Both the position numbers and the translations under genes were made by a program. The notes under the pieces are model-generated. The model ran no database searches and had not been told where the DNA came from. It worked only from the letters and a program-made list of their open reading frames with translations. A DNA stretch of 64,000 nt. It comes from Flavobacterium croceum DSM 17960 (GTDB lineage: Bacteria; Bacteroidota; Bacteroidia; Flavobacteriales; Flavobacteriaceae). The DNA is taken from assembly GCF_002917885.1 (NCBI RefSeq), contig NZ_PQNY01000011.1, positions 1 through 64,000 of the forward strand, read 5' to 3'. Position 1 is the first letter of the stretch. Every line of letters starts with the position of its first letter. Positions 14,948-23,990 of the stretch are shown in pieces.

Positions 14948-15753
14948 TAATTCTTTCTCCAATGGCGTAATTTGTTTAACTCTTCTTTTTCGTTGATTTC
15001 TTCTGCCGAAACTACTTTTAAAAACGAAGAATGTTGCTCTATAGCTATTTCTATTTTTTCTACAATTTCGTCAATGCTTTCATTGTCATAATCAATTTGT
15101 AAAGGCTCTTTGATTACCATAGATTGCAATATGTTTTTCTTTTTTATACGCAATCCTTTTTTATCAAAAGCACGTCTAAAGCCATCTATTACAATTGGTA
15201 CAACAATAGGTTTGTGTTGTTTTATTATGTGGGCTGTTCCTTTTCTTACGGGTTTGAAAGACTTGGTTGTGCCCTGCGGAAATGTAATAACCCAACCGTC
15301 TGAAAGTGCTACTTTAATATTTTCAGTATCGTTTAGATTTACTTCTCGCTGAATATCTTTTCCTTTGGCTCTCCAAGTGCGCTCTACAGTTATGGCTCCA
15401 GCATAGGCTAAAATACGAGGTAGCAAACCTTCTCGCATAGTTTCACTAGCAGCTACATAGTAAATATTGAGTTTGGGCTGCCATATATATCCAATGTTTT
15501 TAATGTTATCGGCTCTACCTTTAAGGCTGGCATTAAATACATGAAACATAGCCACTACATCAGCAAAATAAGTTTGGTGATTGGAAATGAACAACACATT
15601 TCTATCGGGTAATGCTCTTATTATTTCAGAACCATCTATTTTTAGTTCATTAAAACCTCTGTATCTTTTGTGTGTAATGATACCAAAAATTCGAATGAGC
15701 CACTTTTTTAAAAATAATATATGTCCAAATGGATTTCTTCTAAATAATCCCAT
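14944..15753 (-). CDS. 1-acyl-sn-glycerol-3-phosphate acyltransferase (PlsC-like)
   Basis: The 269-residue lysophospholipid acyltransferase has motif I ISNHQTYFADV (the H-x4-D catalytic pair, about residues 58-63) and motif III TFPQGTTK, where the usual Glu of FPEGT is Gln. A KKWLIRIFGIIT hydrophobic segment near the N-terminus should associate with the membrane. It acts in phosphatidic acid or related lipid synthesis. The tail overlaps the converging sigma-partner gene by four bases. Confidence 0.87.
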   Translation of the reverse strand: MGLFRRNPFGHILFLKKWLIRIFGIITHKRYRGFNELKIDGSEIIRALPDRNVLFISNHQTYFADVVAMFHVFNASLKGRADNIKNIGYIWQPKLNIYYVAASETMREGLLPRILAYAGAITVERTWRAKGKDIQREVNLNDTENIKVALSDGWVITFPQGTTKSFKPVRKGTAHIIKQHKPIVVPIVIDGFRRAFDKKGLRIKKKNILQSMVIKEPLQIDYDNESIDEIVEKIEIAIEQHSSFLKVVSAEEINEKEELNKLRHWRKNY

Positions 15754-15794
15754 GAAATTTTCAAATTAAAAACCCCAAAGTTACAAAAACCTTA

Positions 15795-16427
15795 TCAAAG
15801 GCTCAACATCATTTCTCTAAGCTCATTTAAAATCATAGCGGTGGCTCCCCAAATAATATTATTCTGATATATAAAACAAGGTACTTGAATGTTTTTTGCA
15901 TAGCTGGTAGAAATCTCTGTTTCGGTAATTACATCAGGTTGTAATAAATAGTCTAGAGGTATGTGTAACGTGCTTACAACCTCTCTAGGGTTTAAATTAA
16001 ATTTAACGTTTGATGTAGTATAAGCCAAAAATGGAAATACCCAAAAATTACTTGGCGGAATATATAATTTTGATAAAGGTTTCAATACGCTGTATTCGTA
16101 GGGCATAATACCTATTTCTTCCCATGCTTCTCTTTGTGCTGTGCTTTGCAAATTTTCGTCTGTAGGGTCTACTTTACCACCAGGAAAAGCAAATTGATTG
16201 GAGTGTACGCCGTCATAACTATTTCTTTTTATAAGCGTAACATACATTTTATTTTGTATCGGATTAAGCAGTACCAAAACAGCTGCTTCTTTGGCATTTA
16301 CAATAGCACCTAAGTTTTCATTAAGAGCTTTTTGCCGTTCTACAGACATAATTTTTTGATGCGCATTAGGTAATAAGGATGCAGATTGCAAATTACTTAT
16401 TATATTTGAAAATTCTGTTAAAAGCAT
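15795..16427 (-). CDS. Nudix hydrolase, CoA pyrophosphatase type
   Basis: With the start at MLLTEFSN the protein has 210 residues; a longer reading from 16463 would run into the divergent promoter region. The Nudix box reads GGKVDPTDENLQ then AQREAWEEIGI, with the REAWEE metal-binding core. The upstream AVLVLLNP and FPGGK segments fit the CoA pyrophosphatase (NudL-like) subfamily, which hydrolyses CoA and its derivatives. It is divergent from the DUF4268 gene, with a start-to-start gap of only 14 bases. Confidence 0.85.
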   Translation of the reverse strand: MLLTEFSNIISNLQSASLLPNAHQKIMSVERQKALNENLGAIVNAKEAAVLVLLNPIQNKMYVTLIKRNSYDGVHSNQFAFPGGKVDPTDENLQSTAQREAWEEIGIMPYEYSVLKPLSKLYIPPSNFWVFPFLAYTTSNVKFNLNPREVVSTLHIPLDYLLQPDVITETEISTSYAKNIQVPCFIYQNNIIWGATAMILNELREMMLSL

Positions 16428-16441
16428 AATACGTATAATGT

Positions 16442-16885
16442 ATGTATAGTAAAGAAGAAGCACAAAAAATTAAAAAGGATTTTTGGATTGCATTTGCCCA
16501 AAAGTATCCTAGAAAATGGTTGCTTTACAATACCAAAATTAAGGATTTTAGTTTTAAGTTTGATGTAGATAATAAAAACGCTGAAGTTAGCCTTGTTATA
16601 GAAAATAAAGAAGACGAATTGCGGAGAATTTATTTTGAAAAAATAGTTTCGTTAAAAACCATTTTGTTAGAAGATTATTTGCCCGAAGCCTTGTTTTATG
16701 AAAATTTTTACTTGCCCACCGGAAAAATAATTAACAAAATAAGTTGTAGTATCTCAAATATAAGCGTAAACAACCAAGCAACATGGGATATTGTTTTTGA
16801 TTTTTTTGCCGAAAAAATGACTCAATTTGAATTGTTTTTCTATGAGTATGAAGATTATATCCGAGATTTAGAAATCAATACCTAA
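16442..16885 (+). CDS. DUF4268 family protein
   Basis: The 147-residue soluble protein has the DUF4268 pattern: KKDFWIAFAQKYPRKW at the N-terminus, a central EDELRRIYFEKI segment and a C-terminal FAEKMTQFELFFYEYEDYI. In other genomes this domain is found alone or with nuclease-like modules; the function is unknown. It is divergent from the Nudix gene, with promoters that must overlap. Confidence 0.82.
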   Translation: MYSKEEAQKIKKDFWIAFAQKYPRKWLLYNTKIKDFSFKFDVDNKNAEVSLVIENKEDELRRIYFEKIVSLKTILLEDYLPEALFYENFYLPTGKIINKISCSISNISVNNQATWDIVFDFFAEKMTQFELFFYEYEDYIRDLEINT

Positions 16886-16912
16886 TCTTTGTAATTATAC
16901 ACAAGTGCAAAG

Positions 16913-17407
16913 CTATTTTACTTTGTTTAGGTAATAGTTTTTTTGAACTTTTTTGCTAGAAGCACTGCCGAGTTGTTGTATAACCAATATGTTATTTTTC
17001 TTTTTAAAATAAGCTATCGTTTTTGGAAAATCTTTCTTCGGATTTTCAAAATTCAACAAGCTATCTTGCTCTTCTGTAAGTTGGTATTGCACTTCATTAT
17101 CATTATTTTCGCCCTTAGTGGTAGTGCTGTAAATAAGATGTTTGTCTACTTGCATGAGTTGCATGGTTTCGTTGTGTACCGTATCTTTTTCATTAATAAT
17201 AAAGTATGAATGACCTACAAATGTGCTGTCGTCTAGCAGTTCCCATTTTTCTGTAAGTATACCCAAACTATCACTTTTTTGCCATTCGCCCAAAAGCCAT
17301 TTTGATTTTTCAAGCTCTTCGTAAGTTTTTATTTCATTGCCATGAATGTCATATTTTTTACAAGAAAAAACAAATACCGCCACTATTATAATTACTAAAT
17401 ATCTCAT
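16913..17407 (-). CDS. DUF6265-type lipoprotein, second of a tandem pair
   Basis: The 164-residue lipoprotein has a Cys at about residue 16 (FVFSCKKYD). Its domain has the features of DUF6265: WLLGEWQ near the start of the mature part, EKWELLDDSTFVGHS, and LNFENPKKDFPKTIAYF toward the end. The gene shares one base with the stop codon of the preceding paralogue. The beta-rich fold suggests a lipocalin-like binding role, but no ligand is known. Confidence 0.82.
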   Translation of the reverse strand: MRYLVIIIVAVFVFSCKKYDIHGNEIKTYEELEKSKWLLGEWQKSDSLGILTEKWELLDDSTFVGHSYFIINEKDTVHNETMQLMQVDKHLIYSTTTKGENNDNEVQYQLTEEQDSLLNFENPKKDFPKTIAYFKKKNNILVIQQLGSASSKKVQKNYYLNKVK

Positions 17408-17895
17408 TATTTTGATTTTTTCATTGGAAAATATTCTTGCACTTTTTTTCCATTTTGTTTGCCTTCTATACTCGCTACAATACTATCGGTAGTTGCTTTT
17501 TTATAAACTATTTTAGTAGGAAAATCGTGTTTTGGATTTTCAAATGTAAGTTGATTCTCGGAATTTTGTGTTAAATAAAACACAACAGGTTTTTCTTTAT
17601 TTTGATTGCGCACAGAAACAATCATATACAAACTATCTTTTTTTTGTTTCAACCGAACTTGTTCGTAAAAAACAGTATCTTTTTTTACCAAAATAAAACT
17701 TTCAGCTTGATAGAGAGAGTCATTTACACGTTGCCATTTTTCATAAAAATCTCCCATATCAGATTTGTTTTCCCAAGATCCTAAAAACCAGTTTGCTTTT
17801 TCCACTAAAGATTTTTTACCTATCAAATTAGGGCTTACGGTTTCGTTTTTGCAAGATAAAAAGCAAAACAAAATAACAATATAGAAGTATTTCAT
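17407..17895 (-). CDS. DUF6265-type lipoprotein, first of a tandem pair
   Basis: The 162-residue lipoprotein (Cys near residue 15, FCFLSCKNE) has the same layout as its neighbour: WFLGSWENK, YEKWQRVNDSLYQAES and LTFENPKHDFPTKIVY. The two proteins are clear tandem paralogues that have diverged strongly. They form a two-gene unit divergent from prfA. Confidence 0.82.
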   Translation of the reverse strand: MKYFYIVILFCFLSCKNETVSPNLIGKKSLVEKANWFLGSWENKSDMGDFYEKWQRVNDSLYQAESFILVKKDTVFYEQVRLKQKKDSLYMIVSVRNQNKEKPVVFYLTQNSENQLTFENPKHDFPTKIVYKKATTDSIVASIEGKQNGKKVQEYFPMKKSK

Positions 17896-17981
17896 AGCGT
17901 GAATTTCGTAAAAATAGACTAATCAAATACAATAATAAAAAAAACTTTTTAGATAGAACTTTAAACTTAAAACAAATAACA

Positions 17982-17989
17982 TAAATTTG
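17982..17989 (+). promoter_or_regulatory. Predicted -7 box upstream of prfA
   Basis: TAAATTTG matches TAnnTTTG exactly and lies 23 bases before the prfA ATG. No convincing TTTG is visible at the -33 position. Confidence 0.45.
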
Positions 17990-18012
17990 CACTTCCAAAA
18001 AAATAACACACC

Positions 18013-19086
18013 ATGTTAGATAGATTACAATTTGTAAAACAACGTTTTGATGAAATTTCAGATTTGATTATTCAGCCAGACGTTATTGCAGATCAAAAAC
18101 GATACGTACAACTCAATCAAGAATACAAAGGTTTAAAAGCTCTTGTAGAAAAAAGAGAAGAGTATATTAGGCTTACAGACAATTTGAACGAAGCCAATGA
18201 AATACTAGCCGATGGTAGCGATGCCGAAATGGTAGAGATGGCAAAAATGCAACTAGACGAAGCAAAAGAGCGTTTACCACAGCTAGAAGAAGAGATAAAA
18301 TTTATGCTCATACCCAAAGATCCAGAAGATGCCAAAAACGTAATGGTAGAAATACGTGCAGGTACTGGGGGAGATGAAGCTTCGATATTTGCAGGCGATT
18401 TATATAGAATGTACACTAAATATTGTGAAACTAGAGGCTGGCGCACTTCGGTTGTAGATATGAACGAAGGAACATCGGGCGGTTTTAAAGAAGTTATTTT
18501 TGAAGTTACAGGCGAAGATGTTTATGGAACACTCAAGTTTGAAGCAGGTGTACACCGTGTACAACGTGTGCCACAAACAGAAACGCAAGGTCGTGTACAT
18601 ACTTCGGCAGCTACTGTTATGGTATTGCCCGAAGCAGAAGAATTTGATGTGCAAATTGATATGAACGATGTACGCATTGATTTATTTTGTTCTTCAGGGC
18701 CAGGAGGTCAATCGGTAAATACCACAAAATCGGCTGTTCGTATGACGCACATACCTACAGGTCTGGTGGCACAGTGTCAAGATGAAAAATCACAACACAA
18801 AAACAAAGATAAAGCCTTGTCTGTATTGCGTTCACGTTTGTACGAAATGGAGTTGGCAAAAAAGCAAGAAGAAGATGCTAAAAAGCGAAACTCACAAGTA
18901 AGTAGCGGAGACCGTTCGGCAAAAATTAGAACTTACAATTATCCACAAGGGCGTGTTACAGACCATAGAATTGGTATGGATATTTTTGATATGGATGGTG
19001 TAATGAGTGGTAAAATTCAAAAATTTATAGACGAGCTTCAGTTGGTTTCCAATATGGAAAAACTCAAAGAAAGCGAAATTTTTTAA
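18013..19086 (+). CDS. prfA: Peptide chain release factor 1
   Basis: The 357-residue factor recognises UAA and UAG stop codons and triggers peptide release. The GGQ motif is at residues 231-233 ([16 protein letters not shown]), and the stop-codon-reading loop carries PQT at 187-189 in place of the PxT signature. A helical N-terminal domain (residues 1-105) is followed by [16 protein letters not shown]. Length is standard for RF1. Divergent from the lipoprotein pair, it is followed 74 bases later by bshC. Confidence 0.97.
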   Translation: MLDRLQFVKQRFDEISDLIIQPDVIADQKRYVQLNQEYKGLKALVEKREEYIRLTDNLNEANEILADGSDAEMVEMAKMQLDEAKERLPQLEEEIKFMLIPKDPEDAKNVMVEIRAGTGGDEASIFAGDLYRMYTKYCETRGWRTSVVDMNEGTSGGFKEVIFEVTGEDVYGTLKFEAGVHRVQRVPQTETQGRVHTSAATVMVLPEAEEFDVQIDMNDVRIDLFCSSGPGGQSVNTTKSAVRMTHIPTGLVAQCQDEKSQHKNKDKALSVLRSRLYEMELAKKQEEDAKKRNSQVSSGDRSAKIRTYNYPQGRVTDHRIGMDIFDMDGVMSGKIQKFIDELQLVSNMEKLKESEIF

Positions 19087-19160
19087 AAATACGTAAGGCT
19101 AGCATCTATGTTAGCCTTTCTTTATTTTATACCTTTACTTTTTATTAAGATTTGTACGCT

Positions 19161-20750
19161 ATGGTGTCTTACCAAAACTCGGGTTATTTTTCAAAAATAA
19201 TTATAGATTATCTCAATCAACATCAAGATTTGAAGTCGTTTTATAATCGATTTCCTTCATTGGAAAATTTTAAACTCCAACTAGAAGAGAAAGCAAATAC
19301 TTACAATCACGATTATCGAGAAGTTCTAGTACAAGCGTTGCGCAATCAATATCAGGAGGTTGCTATTTCTGAGAATACAAAAAACAATATCGATGCCTTA
19401 CAAGACAAACATACCTTTAGTATCACTACAGGGCATCAGCTCAATATTTTTACAGGACCTTTATATTTTATTTATAAAATTGTTTCGGTTATAAATCTTT
19501 GCAAACAACTGCAACTAGAGTATCCAGAACATCAATTTGTACCCATATATTGGATGGCTACAGAAGATCATGATTTTGCAGAAATTAATCATTTTCAATA
19601 CCATAATACCAAGTTGCAATGGAATAATCCAGAAGCCTCTGGAGCCGTTGGTAGGCTATCTACGCAGGGTTTAGATGAGGTTTATGAAAAGTTTTGTAAT
19701 GAAATAGGTTCGGGTATACATGCAACTTATTTAAAAGAGCTTTTTAAACAAGCTTATTTAGAACATTCTAATTTGGCTTCTGCGACACGTTTTTTAGTTA
19801 ATGAATTGTTTCAAAACGAAGGTTTAATTATTGTTGATGGAGATAGTAAAGAACTCAAACAATTGTTTGTGCCGTATGTGAAACAAGAATTAATGCAGCA
19901 AATTTCTTACCGAGAAGTTTCAAATACAATAACAAAACTTAAAGACAATTATGATATTCAGGTAAATCCAAGAGAGATTAACTTGTTTTATATAGACAAC
20001 AACTTGCGAGAGCGTATTGTATTGGAAAACGATGTTTATAAAGTAAATAATACAACTATTCGTTTTACTGCTCAAGAATTAGAGCAAGAACTAGAAAACA
20101 ATCCAGAAAAGTTTAGCCCAAATGTAATTTTAAGACCATTGTATCAAGAAACGATATTACCCAATTTATGCTATATTGGTGGCGGTGGCGAGCTAGCCTA
20201 TTGGTTTGAGTTAAAATCAAATTTTGATGTACAGGGCGTTACTTTTCCTATACTTTTACTCCGAAATTCGGTTGTTTTACTTACTGAAAAGATGCAAAAA
20301 AAAATAGAAAAACTCCATCTTACTTGGAATGACCTATTTTTACCATCAACACTATTATCTACCCAAAAAGCAAAACAATTTTCAAAATTTAATATTGATT
20401 TTTCCGATCAAAAAGAGCACTTAAAAAAACAGTTTAATTCTTTGCAAGATATAGCAGCACGCACAGATAAATCGTTTTTAAAAGCATTAAAAGCTCAAGA
20501 AAAAAAGCAAATTTTAGGATTAGAACATCTAGAAAAACGTTTACTCAAAGCAGAAAAAAAAGTATATGCAGATAAACTAAAGCGTATACTTGCCATTCAA
20601 GCTATATTGTTTCCAAAACAATCACTACAAGAGCGAGTGTCAAATTTCTCTGAATATTACCAAAACAATGGCTCACTTTTGTTTACACTTTTGTTCAATC
20701 ATTTAGACCCATTATCTCAAAACTTTAGTATTATTCTATTGCCTAATTAA
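19161..20750 (+). CDS. bshC: Bacillithiol biosynthesis cysteine-adding enzyme BshC
   Basis: The ATG at 19161 gives 529 residues; a TTG nine bases earlier overlaps promoter-like sequence and is less likely. The family blocks TTGHQLNIFTGPLYFIYK (about residues 90-108), PIYWMATEDHDFAEI and YIGGGGELAYWFELK are present, and a helical coiled-coil region lies near residues 410-480. The enzyme is thought to add cysteine to glucosaminyl-malate in the last step of bacillithiol synthesis, supporting thiol redox balance in the cytosol. Confidence 0.94.
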   Translation: MVSYQNSGYFSKIIIDYLNQHQDLKSFYNRFPSLENFKLQLEEKANTYNHDYREVLVQALRNQYQEVAISENTKNNIDALQDKHTFSITTGHQLNIFTGPLYFIYKIVSVINLCKQLQLEYPEHQFVPIYWMATEDHDFAEINHFQYHNTKLQWNNPEASGAVGRLSTQGLDEVYEKFCNEIGSGIHATYLKELFKQAYLEHSNLASATRFLVNELFQNEGLIIVDGDSKELKQLFVPYVKQELMQQISYREVSNTITKLKDNYDIQVNPREINLFYIDNNLRERIVLENDVYKVNNTTIRFTAQELEQELENNPEKFSPNVILRPLYQETILPNLCYIGGGGELAYWFELKSNFDVQGVTFPILLLRNSVVLLTEKMQKKIEKLHLTWNDLFLPSTLLSTQKAKQFSKFNIDFSDQKEHLKKQFNSLQDIAARTDKSFLKALKAQEKKQILGLEHLEKRLLKAEKKVYADKLKRILAIQAILFPKQSLQERVSNFSEYYQNNGSLLFTLLFNHLDPLSQNFSIILLPN

Positions 20751-20797
20751 TTTAAAAAATGATTGGCAAAATTTAACGAAATAGTTATTTTTACGCC

Positions 20798-21670
20798 ATG
20801 AAAATACATGGAAAATTAATAATTATAGGCGGAGCTGTAGATAAAGGAAGTTTTACAGAAACCGATTTGGATACCAATGCAACCAAAAATTTAAACTTTT
20901 TTGAAGAAGGTATTTTAAAAAGAATCATACAAGAATCTGCACATAAAGAAAATTCTAGGATAGAAGTCATTACAACAGCTTCAAAAATTCCGAGACAAAT
21001 AGGACCAGAATACGTTAAAGCATTTAGCTATCTAGGCGCACACAATGTAGATGTTCTCTATATAGAAAAAAGAGAACAAGCCTCAGAACCAGAAATTATA
21101 GAACGCCTCAAAGCTGCCGATGTGGTTATGTTTACAGGAGGCGATCAACTTAGGCTTACATCTATATTAGGTGGTACTCCTTTTGACGATATTTTGATAG
21201 ACAAATACAAAAACACCAATTTTATTTACGCAGGAACTTCGGCAGGAGCAGCAGCAGCTTCCAATAATATGATTTATCAAGGTAGTAGTAGTGAAGCTTT
21301 GCTTAAAGGAGAAGTTAAAATTACCTCTGGTTTAGGATTGATTGATGATGTGGTTATCGATACTCATTTTGTACAACGAGGTCGTATTGGGCGCCTTTTT
21401 CAAGCTGTTGTAGGTAACCCAAAAGTTTTAGGAATTGGTCTTGGAGAAGATACAGGTTTATTAATAAAAAATGGCAGACAAATGGAAGCTATAGGCTCTG
21501 GACTTGTTATTTTAGTAGATGGAAGAGAAGTAAAAGATACCAATTTAACCCAAGTAGAGTTAGGACAACCTATTTCAATCAATCATCTTGTTACCCATGT
21601 GATGAGTAAACACGATACGTTTGATTTGGATACGTTTAAAATGACAATAAAATCGTCGCAATACGTTTAG
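20798..21670 (+). CDS. cphB: Cyanophycinase
   Basis: The 290-residue S51-family serine peptidase carries the nucleophile motif AGTSAGAAAAS (about residues 147-157), with TGGDQLRLT and DTHFVQRGRIGRLF also matching cyanophycinases. Family members cleave multi-L-arginyl-poly-L-aspartate to beta-Asp-Arg dipeptides. No signal peptide is visible, so it should act in the cytosol. Ten bases downstream lies an isoaspartyl dipeptidase gene that can process the product. A cyanophycin synthetase is not in the window. Confidence 0.88.
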   Translation: MKIHGKLIIIGGAVDKGSFTETDLDTNATKNLNFFEEGILKRIIQESAHKENSRIEVITTASKIPRQIGPEYVKAFSYLGAHNVDVLYIEKREQASEPEIIERLKAADVVMFTGGDQLRLTSILGGTPFDDILIDKYKNTNFIYAGTSAGAAAASNNMIYQGSSSEALLKGEVKITSGLGLIDDVVIDTHFVQRGRIGRLFQAVVGNPKVLGIGLGEDTGLLIKNGRQMEAIGSGLVILVDGREVKDTNLTQVELGQPISINHLVTHVMSKHDTFDLDTFKMTIKSSQYV

Positions 21671-21680
21671 TTTGTAGCTT

Positions 21681-22523
21681 ATGAAAATAATAATACATGG
21701 CGGTTTTTTTTCAGAATCGTCTACCAATCAAGAAACTAAAATTGCCAAACAAGAGGCTTTACTCCGTATTGTAAAACAATCTTATGCCTATTTGCAAACA
21801 CATACAGCTCTAGAAACAGTGGTACATGCCGTTTCGTTGCTAGAAGATGATGCGTTGTTCAATGCAGGTATTGGTTCGCAAATACAAAGCGATGGAAAAA
21901 TACGCATGAGCGCTTCGTTAATGGATAGTATTTCGATGAAAATGAGTGGGGTAATTAATATAGAAGATGTAAAAAATCCTATCCAAGTGGCTCAAGTTTT
22001 AATGCAAGAAGATGATAGAATTCTTGGTGGAGAAGGCGCTATAGCGTATGCAAGAAAAAATGGATTTCCACAATTTTCCACCGAAATTCCACAACGCAAA
22101 CAAGAGTATCAAGATAAACTAGCCTCATTGGGTTTAGGTACTGTAGGATGTGTAGTTCTCGATAGCAATGGCAAAATAGCTGTGGGTACTTCTACTGGTG
22201 GAAAAGGTTTTGAACTTGTAGGTAGAATTTCAGATTCTGCTACCGTAGCAGGCAATTACTGTAATGCCTATTGTGGAGTAAGTCTTACAGGTGTTGGAGA
22301 AGATATTACAAGTGGCGCTGTTGCTGCTAAAATAGTTACAAGAGTTACAGATGGCTTTACTCTTAAAGATGCTTTTGCAAAAACCTTTGCAGAACTAAAA
22401 CCTTTTGATGGTTTTGCAGGAGCTATCGCAATTGATAGTAACGGAAACATATTTCATCAAGATTCGCACCCAAGTATGGTTTTTGCAAGTTTTGATGGTA
22501 TAAATGAAGAAGTTTTTCAGTAA
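21681..22523 (+). CDS. Isoaspartyl peptidase / L-asparaginase (Ntn hydrolase)
   Basis: The 280-residue protein matches plant-type asparaginase/isoaspartyl peptidase. The predicted autocleavage Thr is Thr154 (LGLGTVGCVVLD), followed by AVGTSTGG and TGVGEDI as in the family. It is a likely beta-subunit-generating precursor. Paired with cphB, it would hydrolyse beta-Asp-Arg dipeptides to aspartate and arginine; it could also serve general isoaspartyl peptide turnover. A GNRA-loop terminator follows. Confidence 0.88.
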   Translation: MKIIIHGGFFSESSTNQETKIAKQEALLRIVKQSYAYLQTHTALETVVHAVSLLEDDALFNAGIGSQIQSDGKIRMSASLMDSISMKMSGVINIEDVKNPIQVAQVLMQEDDRILGGEGAIAYARKNGFPQFSTEIPQRKQEYQDKLASLGLGTVGCVVLDSNGKIAVGTSTGGKGFELVGRISDSATVAGNYCNAYCGVSLTGVGEDITSGAVAAKIVTRVTDGFTLKDAFAKTFAELKPFDGFAGAIAIDSNGNIFHQDSHPSMVFASFDGINEEVFQ

Positions 22524-22544
22524 TGAATATAGGTACATAAAACT

Positions 22545-22576
22545 AAAAATCCCAACTTGAAAAAGTTGGGATTTTT
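22545..22576. terminator. Bidirectional intrinsic terminator
   Basis: A 14-bp stem (22545-22558 with 22563-22576) closed by a GAAA tetraloop lies between the converging isoaspartyl peptidase and rplT genes, with A and T tracts on both sides. Confidence 0.88.
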
Positions 22577-22612
22577 TATAAGTAAGTTAAATCGAGGTTG
22601 TACAAACGTTTA

Positions 22613-22957
22613 TTATTTTACTTTATTCACGATAGCTTTGAAAGCCTCTGGGTGATTCATCGCTAAATCTGCAAGAACTTTTCTGTTAAGTTCAATACCA
22701 TTAGCTTTACATTTACCCATAAATTGAGAATAAGACATTCCTTCTAGACGCGCACCTGCATTGATACGAACAATCCATAAAGAACGGAAATTTCTCTTTT
22801 TAGCTTTTCTGTCGCGGTATGCATATTGCATCGCTTTTTCTACCGCATTTTTAGCAACTGTCCAAACGTTTTTACGACGACCAAAGTAACCTTTGGCTTG
22901 CTTCATTATCTTTTTTCTTCTTGCTCTTTTAGCAACTGAATTTACTGATCTTGGCAT
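22613..22957 (-). CDS. rplT: 50S ribosomal protein L20
   Basis: The 114-residue basic protein begins [17 protein letters not shown] and contains the conserved [22 protein letters not shown] and [10 protein letters not shown] segments. It binds 23S rRNA early in assembly of the large subunit. It is the last gene of thrS-infC-rpmI-rplT. The 128-base gap before it carries a short perfect hairpin (22988-23002), but no clear L20-binding leader could be drawn. Confidence 0.97.
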   Translation of the reverse strand: MPRSVNSVAKRARRKKIMKQAKGYFGRRKNVWTVAKNAVEKAMQYAYRDRKAKKRNFRSLWIVRINAGARLEGMSYSQFMGKCKANGIELNRKVLADLAMNHPEAFKAIVNKVK

Positions 22958-23085
22958 AATTTTTTTGTTTTTTTGTAGTAAGGCGTTCTATATTGTATAG
23001 ACTCTTAATAATGCCCACTCCAGGGTTATTTAATAATTTTAACCTAAAGAATACTAAAGGCTCACAGCATTAAAGCTATTTGCTA

Positions 23086-23283
23086 TTAGATAATTCTTAA
23101 TTGTTCTTTCACACTTTTCTCATCTGCTGGGTGTACCAATGCAGCATGAGTTAAAGCTAATTTACGTTTCTTAGACTTTTTGGTCAAGATGTGGCTTTTA
23201 TAAGCGTGTTTTCTTTTAATTTTTCCAGAGCCTGTAACTTTGAATCGTTTTTTGGCACTAGATTTAGTTTTCATTTTAGGCAT
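23086..23283 (-). CDS. rpmI: 50S ribosomal protein L35
   Basis: The 65-residue protein starts [20 protein letters not shown], followed by [26 protein letters not shown] basic sequence, typical of L35. It lies between infC and rplT in the conserved translation operon. Confidence 0.97.
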   Translation of the reverse strand: MPKMKTKSSAKKRFKVTGSGKIKRKHAYKSHILTKKSKKRKLALTHAALVHPADEKSVKEQLRII

Positions 23284-23416
23284 AATTTCCCAAATTTATT
23301 TATTGATTTAACTTACTTACTTGTTATTTCGAGTTTGCTTAGCAAGCTCTTCATTTTTTGTTTCATGTTTCTAGTTTAAGATTACTTTCTAACAACTTGA
23401 AACGTTAAACTTAAAA

Positions 23417-23974
23417 CTACTTTTTCTTCTTCGGAGCAATATACATTATCATTCTTTTTCCTTCTAATACTGGCATAGCTTCAACTTTTCCGTATTCTTC
23501 TAAGTCTTGTGCCAAACGAAGTAATAAAATTTGTCCTTGCTCTTTGTAAATTATAGAACGACCTTTAAAGAAAACAAAAGCTTTTAGCTTAGCTCCATCT
23601 TGAAGAAACTTGACGGCATTTTTTTTCTTAAATTCATAGTCGTGTTCATCAGTTTGAGGACCAAAACGTATTTCTTTCACTACAATTTGTGTAGATTTTG
23701 CTTTGAGCTCTTTGTCTCTTTTCTTTTGTTGGTAAAGAAATTTTCCATAATCCATTAACTTACATACAGGCGGAACGGCATTGGGAGATATTTCAACCAA
23801 GTCTACTTCTTGTTCTTCTGCAAGTCTTAAAGCTTCGGTAATTTTGTAAACACCAGGTTCTATGTTTTCTCCTACCAAACGAACTTCTGCAACACCTTTA
23901 ATCAAGTTGTTGATTCGGTGTGCGGCTACTTTTTCTTCACGAGGTTTATAACCTCTATTGTTTCTTATTGCTAT
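23417..23974 (-). CDS. infC: Translation initiation factor IF-3 with AUA start
   Basis: The first ATG-type start (23905) would remove a conserved N-terminal segment. In the same frame, translation can be extended to [16 protein letters not shown], the usual IF-3 beginning, with codon ATA at 23974-23972 in the start position and an in-frame stop five codons upstream of that codon. The full protein has 185 residues. Visible family blocks are [34 protein letters not shown] and [14 protein letters not shown]. It prevents premature subunit joining and checks start codons. A non-AUG start in infC is known to allow self-repression. It begins 17 bases after the thrS stop. Confidence 0.88.
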   Translation of the reverse strand: MAIRNNRGYKPREEKVAAHRINNLIKGVAEVRLVGENIEPGVYKITEALRLAEEQEVDLVEISPNAVPPVCKLMDYGKFLYQQKKRDKELKAKSTQIVVKEIRFGPQTDEHDYEFKKKNAVKFLQDGAKLKAFVFFKGRSIIYKEQGQILLLRLAQDLEEYGKVEAMPVLEGKRMIMYIAPKKKK

Positions 23975-23990
23975 GGCTCTAAAATTTTAG

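Noticed and set aside
22958..23085. L20-binding leader before rplT
   Set aside because: Only a six-base-pair hairpin (22988-23002) is clear, and nothing resembling the known L20 target could be drawn by eye.
23417..23905. infC starting at the first ATG-type codon
   Set aside because: This drops the conserved IF-3 N-terminus that is encoded in frame just upstream.
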